A stretch of 64,000 nucleotides of DNA, taken from positions 62,001 to 126,000 of the forward strand of contig NZ_JACXSS010000001.1 in NCBI RefSeq assembly GCF_014850955.1, read 5' to 3'. The notes below the pieces were generated by a model. That model was given only the letters and a program-made list of their open reading frames with translations, searched no databases and was not told the DNA's origin. This document shows, piece by piece, positions 26,678-34,227 of the stretch. Position numbers and translations under genes: made by a program. The stretch comes from Methylomonas albis. GTDB lineage: Bacteria > Pseudomonadota > Gammaproteobacteria > Methylococcales > Methylomonadaceae. The first letter of the stretch is position 1. The number at the start of each line of letters is the position of its first letter.

Positions 26678-27199
26678 CTAGTCATCCGTAGAGTCGAAGC
26701 GCAGCAGCACATGCTGCGCGGCGAAGCCGACCAGCCTGACGGAATTGCGTTCGGAAATCCCCAGCCGATGGCCGATTTCCTTGTGCGACAGCCCTTCCAG
26801 CCGGTACAACACGAAGGCGTTGCGGGCAGTCTCCGGCAGTTCCAATAAAATCCTATTCAAGGATTGCAGTTCCTGTTCGGAGGCCAATTGATCCTCGGGC
26901 AGCGGCTCGGCGGCCGTTATGTCATGTAGTGCCTGGTCGTCGTCGGTTTCGATATGAAAACGGTCGCGAACACTCTGGCGGCGGTGTTGGTCGACGCTGA
27001 GATTGGCAATTGTCCGGTACAGGAAGGCTCTGGCATTGTCGATCGATTCCGGTTCGGGATGTTGCATCAAGCGCAAATACGCTTCCTGCACCAAATCTTC
27101 GGCAAACTCATTGCCGCCGCGCAGGCCGGCAAAGGCTCGTAGTTCCTGGCTATGCCGCTGAAACAGCCGATCAAACAGCGAGGGTTTGGATTTAGGCAC
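26678..27199 (-). CDS. FecI-type ECF sigma factor (cassette 2)
   Basis: About 173 residues. Region 2 contains FAEDLVQEAYLRLMQHPE and NARAFLYRTIANLSVDQHRR; region 4 has LPETARNAFVLYRLEGLSHKEIGHRLGISERNSVRLV. The start is set at GTG 27199 (VPKSKPSLFDRLF), which aligns with MPKDLSGFLHTLF in the cassette 3 sigma factor. In-frame ATGs at 27268 and 27322 would add poorly conserved residues. It is the first gene of the cassette and should drive the receptor promoter at about 25.5 kb. Confidence 0.9.
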   Translation of the reverse strand: MPKSKPSLFDRLFQRHSQELRAFAGLRGGNEFAEDLVQEAYLRLMQHPEPESIDNARAFLYRTIANLSVDQHRRQSVRDRFHIETDDDQALHDITAAEPLPEDQLASEQELQSLNRILLELPETARNAFVLYRLEGLSHKEIGHRLGISERNSVRLVGFAAQHVLLRFDSTDD

Positions 27200-27669
27200 T
27201 AACAAGACTCGGTGACGAAAAAGATAACGGTTAGGCAAGCTACCAAGCTTGGCTGGACTTAACGGCATGGCAGCCGGACCAATTCCGGTTTGGTGGTGTT
27301 GGCCGAATGGAATCACCCGCAAAAAACATTCCAGCTGGCCGAATTCAAATCGATAGATAGGTTTTGGCTGCGATTAAACCGTTTGCAAACAATTGTTTGA
27401 ACTACACGTAAAAGTGTCTGCTTATGATGGGCTGCGGGAGCTTTCGTCGAACCGGGTGCGTTAGATCACGCAAAATCGCTTGTAGATACGTCAAATCACA
27501 CAGTTTTCCACATTGTCAATCTCAGAGCCCATTGCCGAGCGCGGCGTGATCAAGCCTAAGTAATCCGGCGATCCATCCCGCTGCCGTTAGCCGAGAATTC
27601 CCCCTTGTATTCCCAGGCCAGGTCCCTAACAATATCATCAAGCAACGCAAGCATAGTTGGGAGCGAGTC
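27200..27669. promoter_or_regulatory. Divergent intergenic region with a perfect palindrome
   Basis: 470 bases between fecI (cassette 2) and the Uma2 gene, or about 350 if a longer fecI start is used. A perfect 14-bp palindrome, CAAACAATTGTTTG, lies at 27386-27399 inside the wider GTTTGCAAACAATTGTTTGAAC. It is a plausible operator for the sigma-factor gene, though it does not match a Fur box. Confidence 0.35.
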
Positions 27670-28257
27670 ATGGCGTTACAGCAAGATCAAGACAGTTTTT
27701 ATCTGAGCGAAGAGGAGTATCTGACCACGGAGATCCATTCCGACGTTAAGCGCGAATATATCGACGGCCGGATTTATGCGATGGCCGGGGCCGGCTATAA
27801 CCACAACTGTATCTCGGCCAATATTCTCCGTAAATTCGGCAACCACCTTGAGGGTACGCCCTGTGCAACGTTCATGGCCGACATCAAAGTGCGGATGGGT
27901 AAGGATTACGTTTATCCCGATGTGCTGGTGGATTGCAGCAAAATGGCCGGCGACGATGTTTTCTCCACATCTCCCGTGATTATCGTCGAAGTGTTATCGC
28001 GCTCGACCCGCAAAACCGATACCACCACCAAACTGCTGCGTTACATCAATTTGCCGTCCTTGCAGGAGTATGTGTTGATTGAACAGGACATCGTTTCGGT
28101 TCAGGTACTGCGCCGGAACAAGCACTGGCTGTCGGAATATTATTTTTTGGGTGATGCGGTGACTTTCGAATCCATCGCTTTGACCTTAAACGTCGAAGAC
28201 ATTTACGACCGGGTCGATAATCGCGATATGAATGAATTCAGGGAAGGCAAGGCTTGA
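27670..28257 (+). CDS. Uma2-family (DUF820) PD-(D/E)XK-type protein
   Basis: A 195-residue protein of the Uma2 endonuclease-fold family. The N-terminal YLSEEEYLTTEIHSDVKREYIDGRIYAMAGAG block, the Asp-containing YVYPDVLVDC strand, the IIVEVLSRSTRKTD core and the PSLQEYVLIEQD ending are all typical. The Asp, Glu and downstream Lys (TTTKLLRY) form the expected PD-(D/E)XK site. GGGAG lies near ATG 27670. Uma2 genes are numerous in cyanobacteria and scattered elsewhere; their physiological role is unsettled. It is an intruder between two FecIR cassettes and runs opposite to them. Confidence 0.88.
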   Translation: MALQQDQDSFYLSEEEYLTTEIHSDVKREYIDGRIYAMAGAGYNHNCISANILRKFGNHLEGTPCATFMADIKVRMGKDYVYPDVLVDCSKMAGDDVFSTSPVIIVEVLSRSTRKTDTTTKLLRYINLPSLQEYVLIEQDIVSVQVLRRNKHWLSEYYFLGDAVTFESIALTLNVEDIYDRVDNRDMNEFREGKA

Positions 28258-28497
28258 AGCACCTGGCGACTGACAACATGAGTAAGTTGTCGTCCCCAGC
28301 AGATGCCGGGCGGCCTGGTCCGGCAAACCCGTCCGGCACGTTATTAAAAAGTTGTAAACTGAGTTTGAAACTTTCGGACCGGGGCGGCAACCACTGTCCA
28401 GCTTAAGCCCGAAAGATTTTTCAAGCGAATTGGCAAACTCCGCATGCTTCTGAGTATTAGGTGTAATACAACCCGATCACAGCAAGTTAGTGGTCAC

Positions 28498-30858
28498 TTA
28501 AAACTCATATTTCAACGAACCCAATACGCTGATGGGTGAGCCGGGAATACTGGTGTGACGGCCACCGGACGTGTTTGCGTAATAATCCTTATCCAAAAGA
28601 TTGTTGATGTTCATTTGTAAAGTAAGCTTGTGTTGACCAATGCGAGGGCTATACGCCGCCATCGCATCCACGCGAGCGTAGCCGGGCAACGAGCAGGTAT
28701 TGGCGGTGTCACACGGCCGGCTACCAACGGCAACGGCACCTAAGCCCGCCTTAAAGGTACCGGTAAACTGCCAGGTGCCCCACAGGCTGCCCTGGTGCTC
28801 GGGTACATTCTCCAAGCGATTGCCTTTTAGTCCGCTGAAGCTTTGCACATAGTTGACCTGGGTATAGGCATACGTCCCCAATAAATGCAGTTGCTCGGTA
28901 ATTTGCCCGGCCAGATCCAATTCAATACCTTTACTGCGGATTTTTCCGGCCAGAATCTGGTAGTCGGGATTGGCTTCATTAGGATCGTCGGTTAGCAGAT
29001 TGCTCTTGGTTAAATGAAAAAACGCCAGGGTCGATGAAAAACGTTTGTCATGCGACTCTGTCTTCAGGCCTATTTCGTATTGCTTGCCTATCTGCGGCTC
29101 AAAACTTGTACCGCCGACACTCACACCATTGTTAGCACTGAAAGACTTAGTGTAACTGCCGTAAACCGACAGCCAATCCTGGACTTGGTAAAGAATACCG
29201 GCTCTCGGGCTAAAAGCGTTGTCTTCCCGCTCTATCCGTCCGGCTTTGGCCGCATCCAGGGACGCAGTCGAGGCAATGGCTCCCGTGGTGACATTGTCGT
29301 AACGACCGCCCAACAAAATGTGCAGCTTATCAAATAGCGTCATCTGGTCCTGGGCGTATGCGCCCACCCATGATTCCTCACGATAAAAGAATCTGTTGTA
29401 GGTCGACAAGGCGGCAAAGTTTACTTGCCCATAAACCGGATTATATATGTCGATAGACGCAGCTGAGCCATTTGCCGATGGCGCCTCGGTCGTGGCGTGA
29501 AAGCCGTCGACACCAACCAACAGATTATGCTTGCTGCCCAGGAGTTCGAATTTACCGTTCAAATCGATGTTGCCGGAATGGGTCATTACATCTTGTACAC
29601 CCACGGAGGCGGAACGATTCAGAATGCGGTTGTTAGCCTGTAAGCCACCGTTGAAAATGGCCGGACCGCTTAGCGACCAATCCTTAAACAGATAACGCTG
29701 GGTGATTTTCCAATCGTCGTTAAAGCGGTAAGTCCAGTCGTAACCCACCAAGGTACTTTCTACGGTTTGGCGCTGAAATCCGTCCTTTAGACTGCGGTCG
29801 AAGGGAATGGCTGCCGGGCGGTTGCCAATCGCGGGAAGCCCGAAATCGGCGTTGAAATTATCATGTTTATATTCCAGCTCGAGATTAGTTTCGAACTTTT
29901 CATTCGGCCGCCAGGTAACAACCGGCGCCACAAACACTCGTTCGTTACCGACAAAATCCCGGAACGACTGATTATCCGTGTAAGAGCCATTGAATCGATA
30001 GAGTAGCGTCTTATTATCGTCAAGCGGCCCCGTGGCATCGATCAAGGTACGATATTGGTCGTAAGAGCCGAACTGTTGTTGCAGAGAATAGTACGCAGTA
30101 TTCAGCGGTTTCTTGGTTACATAATTGATTAGCCCGCCCGGTTCGATTCGGCCATACAGTACCGCGGCCGGGCCCTTGAGAATCTCGACTTGCTCGATAT
30201 TGGCAATGTCGTAAATATCCTGGCGATTGAACAGGCCGTTGCGATAGGCATCGCCAAAGCCCGAGCCAGCCATACCGCGAATAATAAAGTTGTCATACAA
30301 AAATCCTCCGCCCGTGCGGCCCAATACGCCGCTGACATGGCCGTTTACTGCGTCGGGCAAAGTCATCGATTGTTTATCCGCCAGCACGGCCTTAGGCACT
30401 ACCTGTATCGAAACCGGGGTTTCCATGATCGGAGTATCGGTCTTGGTGGCGGTCGTGGCGTTGGGGCGGTTGTAATCCGGATTATACGGATCCGTAGCAT
30501 CATAGGCCGCCTTGCCGACCACTGTCACCGCGCCCATCATCGTGGCGTCTCCGGCACCTGAAGCCGGTTTAAGGGTCACTGTGCCGTCGCCATTGATACT
30601 GTGAGTTAAGCCGCTGCCGTTCAACAATTTACGAACAGCTTCCTCTATCGTGTAATCGCCTTGCAGCGCCGGGCTGGTTTTGCCGTTGGTGGAGTGTTCC
30701 GCATACAGCATCGCGGTGCCGGATTGCGCGGATAGTTGTTGTAAGGCACCTGCTAGGGCTTGCGCCGGTATATCGAAATGCTGTTTGCCATCCTCGGCGT
30801 AGGCTTGGGCCGAGAGCAGCGCGATAGCGGCGGCTAGACGTTTGATTGTGAATGTCAT
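28498..30858 (-). CDS. STN-domain TonB-dependent receptor (cassette 3)
   Basis: A 786-residue receptor. The signal peptide MTFTIKRLAAAIALLSAQAYA is followed by the STN domain (about 25-95, FDIPAQALAGALQQLSAQSG). Next come the TonB-box-like AVTVVGK, the plug with VEILKGPAAVLYGRIEPGG and a barrel ending SLKYEF. Start 30858 is preferred because it begins the signal peptide and GGAG lies 9 bases upstream; ATGs at 30933, 30894, 30888 and 30873 are in frame. It is highly similar to the cassette 2 receptor. It should signal through the FecR at 31155-32165. Confidence 0.93.
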   Translation of the reverse strand: MTFTIKRLAAAIALLSAQAYAEDGKQHFDIPAQALAGALQQLSAQSGTAMLYAEHSTNGKTSPALQGDYTIEEAVRKLLNGSGLTHSINGDGTVTLKPASGAGDATMMGAVTVVGKAAYDATDPYNPDYNRPNATTATKTDTPIMETPVSIQVVPKAVLADKQSMTLPDAVNGHVSGVLGRTGGGFLYDNFIIRGMAGSGFGDAYRNGLFNRQDIYDIANIEQVEILKGPAAVLYGRIEPGGLINYVTKKPLNTAYYSLQQQFGSYDQYRTLIDATGPLDDNKTLLYRFNGSYTDNQSFRDFVGNERVFVAPVVTWRPNEKFETNLELEYKHDNFNADFGLPAIGNRPAAIPFDRSLKDGFQRQTVESTLVGYDWTYRFNDDWKITQRYLFKDWSLSGPAIFNGGLQANNRILNRSASVGVQDVMTHSGNIDLNGKFELLGSKHNLLVGVDGFHATTEAPSANGSAASIDIYNPVYGQVNFAALSTYNRFFYREESWVGAYAQDQMTLFDKLHILLGGRYDNVTTGAIASTASLDAAKAGRIEREDNAFSPRAGILYQVQDWLSVYGSYTKSFSANNGVSVGGTSFEPQIGKQYEIGLKTESHDKRFSSTLAFFHLTKSNLLTDDPNEANPDYQILAGKIRSKGIELDLAGQITEQLHLLGTYAYTQVNYVQSFSGLKGNRLENVPEHQGSLWGTWQFTGTFKAGLGAVAVGSRPCDTANTCSLPGYARVDAMAAYSPRIGQHKLTLQMNINNLLDKDYYANTSGGRHTSIPGSPISVLGSLKYEF

Positions 30859-30980
30859 GCTCCATGTCTCCATTAATTTAGGGTTCATGGGCATAGACGC
30901 GGTAGTGAAAAAAAGCCGCCAGCCAAACGGCAATTAATTTACAGCCCTGATTCTACTTTGTCAGCTTACTAAAAAAGGTG

Positions 30981-31078
30981 CGTCATACCCGCAGGGAAGT
31001 GGGTGCCCAGTGCCATGGCTGGTAAGTTTCGATCCATCCATGGAGTCTGGATTTCGGCAATCCCTGCCGAAACGACGG
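30981..31078. repeat. Imperfect inverted-repeat (MITE/REP-like) element
   Basis: About 98 bases between receptor and fecR. The left arm (CGTCATACCCGCAGGGAAGT...) and right arm (...AATCCCTGCCGAAACGACGG) are imperfect reverse complements, meeting near CCATGG...CCATGGA. The wording CGTCAT-CCCGCAGGGA / TCCCTGCCGAAACGACG recalls a dispersed palindromic repeat common in gammaproteobacterial intergenic regions. It carries no coding capacity. Confidence 0.55.
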
Positions 31079-31154
31079 GCTTAGAAAGGTCGTTCGAGTA
31101 ATCTGACACAGTAGCATTAGGTGGAGCGACAGCAACCCGTGGTCCCAATTTTCT

Positions 31155-32165
31155 TTAGCGCTGGCCCGAAACCGCTTCCAGCACGATCTCGCGCTCGCCG
31201 ACTCGTTTGACACTGATCGGCAATAGCGTGGCCACTGCATTCAACATACTGTCCAGTTGCTCGGTGCGAAAACTGCCGTTGACGCGAAGATCCGCCAGTT
31301 TAGGGTCGGGCAGGCGGATTTGGACGTCGTGATAACGAGCGATTTCAGCCAATACTTCGGCCAGGCGTCGGCCGTTAAAAATCAGCTGCCCTTGGCGCCA
31401 GGCCGTCGCTGCGGCAATATCGCCAGGCGCGGCTGCGACAAAACGTTGGTCGTCGCTATAAGCTAATTGCTGCCCGGCATGCAGTTCGCGGCGATCGTCC
31501 TCGCTGAGCATTTCCACTATGCCTTCTTGTACCGCCACGCTGACCCGGTCGGCTTGCTTATACACATCAAAAGCCGTGCCTATGTCGCGCACGCTGAGAT
31601 TGCCCGCCTGCACACGAAACGGCCTTTCGGCATCGTGAGCCACCTTAAAGAAGGCTTCGCCGCGAATCATGTCCACCTGGCGCTGTGCATGGTTGAAATG
31701 GACTCGTACTTCCGTGTCGGTATTCAATTCCAGCTCGGTGCCATCCGACAACGCTAAGATCTGCCGTTGGCCTTTGCCGGTGCTGTAGCTGTGCGGCAGG
31801 CCGTACCAGCCTTGCGGGGAAAATATCGCCAAACCGAGCGTCAACAACACGGTCGCCGCCGCAGCGTAAGCCAGCCATTTTCGCCTGACAGACGGACGCG
31901 TAGCTGGCCGATAACGCAAGGCTGCGTCGCGCGCCGGAAAGCTGTGCTGCTTGAAAGGCTCCAGCCAGGCCCATTGCGCTTGCACCTGCCGATAGGCCGC
32001 TTCGTGAGCGGGGTTGGCGGCCAGCCAGTCTGCAAATTCGCGTTGGCTTGCTGCGTCTTCCGGCGCATCGCGCAAGCGTAGCAGCCAGGCTATCGCTTGG
32101 TCGCGCAGGGTTTGGCTGGTAGATTCGCTGTCTGACACGCTGAGTGGCTGAAATGTGTTTGTCAA
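31155..32165 (-). CDS. FecR-type sigma regulator (cassette 3)
   Basis: A protein of up to 336 residues. The cytosolic domain has AIAWLLRLRDAPEDAASQREFADWL, with one TM at about 98-115. The periplasmic FecR domain has ALSDGTELELNTDTEVRV and RGEAFFKVAHDAERPFRV, and a C-terminal contact domain follows. The initiator appears to be TTG at 32165; a GTG at 32138 is the alternative, and neither has a clear ribosome-binding site. The GWYG motif after the TM is shared with the cassette 2 FecR. It couples the receptor at 28.5-30.9 kb to the sigma factor just upstream. Confidence 0.9.
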   Translation of the reverse strand: MTNTFQPLSVSDSESTSQTLRDQAIAWLLRLRDAPEDAASQREFADWLAANPAHEAAYRQVQAQWAWLEPFKQHSFPARDAALRYRPATRPSVRRKWLAYAAAATVLLTLGLAIFSPQGWYGLPHSYSTGKGQRQILALSDGTELELNTDTEVRVHFNHAQRQVDMIRGEAFFKVAHDAERPFRVQAGNLSVRDIGTAFDVYKQADRVSVAVQEGIVEMLSEDDRRELHAGQQLAYSDDQRFVAAAPGDIAAATAWRQGQLIFNGRRLAEVLAEIARYHDVQIRLPDPKLADLRVNGSFRTEQLDSMLNAVATLLPISVKRVGEREIVLEAVSGQR

Positions 32166-32209
32166 AAGAACAGTTTACCGGACATTGTCATAGACGGGCT
32201 AGACGGCAA

Positions 32210-32737
32210 TTACCGCCAAGCATGCTCCGGTTCAGCGCTGAGTTTGGCGCTGATATGTTGCATCGCCAGCATCACATAACGTTCAGAGCAACGTACCGAA
32301 ATGCCCAAGCGCTGGGCAATTTCGGCATGTGAACAGCCTTCTATCCGGTATAACACAAAGGCATGGCGGCGCAATTCCGGCAATTCGTCCAGCCAGCTGG
32401 AGAATTTCTCCAATTGTTGATGAGTTTGCCAATAATGCTCCGGCGATAGGCGCTGGTCGGCAACATGCTCGATGTCGGCGTCGGGCTCATCGAAACGCTC
32501 GCGCGTTTCGCGGCGGCGATGGCGGTCGACAGTCAGATTGGCGGCGGTCTGAAATAAAAACGCCCGCGGATTTTGGATGGTTTGCGGCTCGGGATATTGC
32601 GATAAGCGCAGAAAAGTTTCCTGCACAATGTCGCTTACATCGGGCTCTCGCGGCCAGCGCCCACGCACAAAGCTGCCTATTTCGTGCGCGTGTTGCAGAA
32701 ACAGCGTGTGCAGGAATCCGGAAAGGTCTTTGGGCAT
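32210..32737 (-). CDS. FecI-type ECF sigma factor (cassette 3)
   Basis: A 175-residue sigma factor. Region 2 carries DVSDIVQETFLRLSQYPEPQ and NPRAFLFQTAANLTVDRHRR; region 4 carries LPELRRHAFVLYRIEGCSHAEIAQRLGIS. Start MPKDLSGF (32737) fits family length. A TTG at 32779 would extend it by 14 residues. It lies downstream of the PepSY gene of cassette 4 and opens cassette 3. Confidence 0.92.
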   Translation of the reverse strand: MPKDLSGFLHTLFLQHAHEIGSFVRGRWPREPDVSDIVQETFLRLSQYPEPQTIQNPRAFLFQTAANLTVDRHRRRETRERFDEPDADIEHVADQRLSPEHYWQTHQQLEKFSSWLDELPELRRHAFVLYRIEGCSHAEIAQRLGISVRCSERYVMLAMQHISAKLSAEPEHAWR

Positions 32738-32890
32738 TAGCGATTGTTTGGGGTGGAACGGCTGGCGCGAAACCAGCAATGTTCACGCCATCATGCTGAA
32801 ACAATAAGCTGATGCAGCGGATTGGGCGGGATTGCGCCGCCCGCAGGGATACCTTGCTTTGGCGCTTGGTTTAACCGACTTCTTGAGTGA

Positions 32891-32945
32891 TGCGTGATAT
32901 ACCGCAGTTTTTGAAAAGTCGTGGCATATCACACAGTAGAATCTT
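32891..32945. repeat. Inverted repeat at the end of the PepSY gene
   Basis: TGCGTGATATACC (32891-32903) and GGCATATCACACA (32933-32945) are inverted copies matching at 11 of 13 positions, with a 29-base loop. They overlap the PepSY stop codon and precede the cassette 3 fecI. This could be a terminator stem or an operator. Confidence 0.3.
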
Positions 32946-34107
32946 TGCGGATATTTTGGCCAGCTCTCCGCTTTTGCCGCCAGCGAATAACTCCGGTGAC
33001 ATATAGCAGTAATGGCAGTAAGCCCATAAGGAAAATCATCGATTGTCCGATCAAGCCGAATGCTTCGCCGGTATGCAGCGGATAAAGCCATTCGATAAAG
33101 ATGTCGCCCGACGAACGAGTGACCGCTTCGCGGGTATGGATGATTTTGCCGCTGTATTGATCTATCCAAAGTTGGCGGTAGGGCTGCCTTGAGTTGATTG
33201 CGTCAGCGGCGCGCTTGCCGACATGGTACACACCCCGCTGATCCATCGGAAAACCGATCCAGCGATATTCGCCATCGGGAAACAGCGCATCGGTGATCGC
33301 GATGACTTGGGCAAGACTGAGCGGAGTCTTGCCTCCTTGATCCGTATCGCTTTGGTAGCTTGGGTAAGCTTCCGATACGGGCGAGAAAATGTTCACCAAG
33401 ATTCGGCCATAATCTGGAAAAATCAGAAACACGCCGGACAGCGTCAAAAACAACAGGATAATGGCGGAGTAAAAGCCAAAGGTTTTGTGCAAATCGAAAT
33501 TACGCCGTTCTGCGCTGGCGTTGCGTTTGATCGTCAGCGCTTTTCGATATTTCCCAGAAAGCGGCCACCATAAAATCAAACCGCTCAATAGTGAAAACAG
33601 CAACCCCAGGCCTATAAAGCCAACGGCATTCATGCCCAGCGAACCTAGAGCCAGACTGTAATGCAAACGTAGGATTACATCCATCAATGGTCCTCGCCAG
33701 CCGCGCTGGAAATCCACTTTCAGGCGTTGGCCGTTAACTTTGCCGGTATAGGGATTGATAAACAATTGATGGCTTTCAAAGTGCTGGGCATTAGGGGAAG
33801 GCTGTTCAAACCACAGTTCATAAGTCAAGTCGGAATATCTGGGAAAGCCGATGGCGCCGGCTTTACCGTCGGCGGGCAAGGCATTCAAACCCGCCCTGAC
33901 AATCTCGTCCAGCGGCAACAGGTTTTTATGTTCCTCGGTTGTCGGCGCAGTCATCAACCCGGGATTCAGCCATTCGTCCAGCGGATATTCAAAAGCCAGC
34001 AAGCTACCGCTAAGGCCAATCAAAACGAAGATAGCGCCGGCAAATAAGCCAAGGTAAAAATGAACCTTAAGCCAAAATTTGCGGCGCGATTGTAGGGATA
34101 GAACCAT
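32929..34107 (-). CDS. PepSY-associated TM-helix protein (PiuB-like)
   Basis: A 392-residue inner-membrane protein. TM1 (about 14-36) follows the SRRKFWLKVHFYLGL signature. A periplasmic PepSY-like domain comes next, then His-containing TM helices (LRLHYSL, FDLHKTFGFYS), a second PepSY domain, and a final TM after YPLHTGEAFGLIG. Proteins of this type sit beside siderophore receptors and are thought to reduce or release periplasmic ferric siderophores. It lies 120 bases downstream of the cassette 4 receptor on the same strand and is its likely operon partner. A decayed copy is present at 38.7-39.2 kb. Confidence 0.9.
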   Translation of the reverse strand: MVLSLQSRRKFWLKVHFYLGLFAGAIFVLIGLSGSLLAFEYPLDEWLNPGLMTAPTTEEHKNLLPLDEIVRAGLNALPADGKAGAIGFPRYSDLTYELWFEQPSPNAQHFESHQLFINPYTGKVNGQRLKVDFQRGWRGPLMDVILRLHYSLALGSLGMNAVGFIGLGLLFSLLSGLILWWPLSGKYRKALTIKRNASAERRNFDLHKTFGFYSAIILLFLTLSGVFLIFPDYGRILVNIFSPVSEAYPSYQSDTDQGGKTPLSLAQVIAITDALFPDGEYRWIGFPMDQRGVYHVGKRAADAINSRQPYRQLWIDQYSGKIIHTREAVTRSSGDIFIEWLYPLHTGEAFGLIGQSMIFLMGLLPLLLYVTGVIRWRQKRRAGQNIRKDSTV

Positions 34108-34227
34108 GGGGGTTTTTAACGATTAATAGCTATGGTGATTAGCTAATTGTTGGGTTGCGGAAAGCAACCCAATCTACGTACTTAGTGCAAGAGGATATTG
34201 AACAGAATATGCACGACGGCTTATCGG

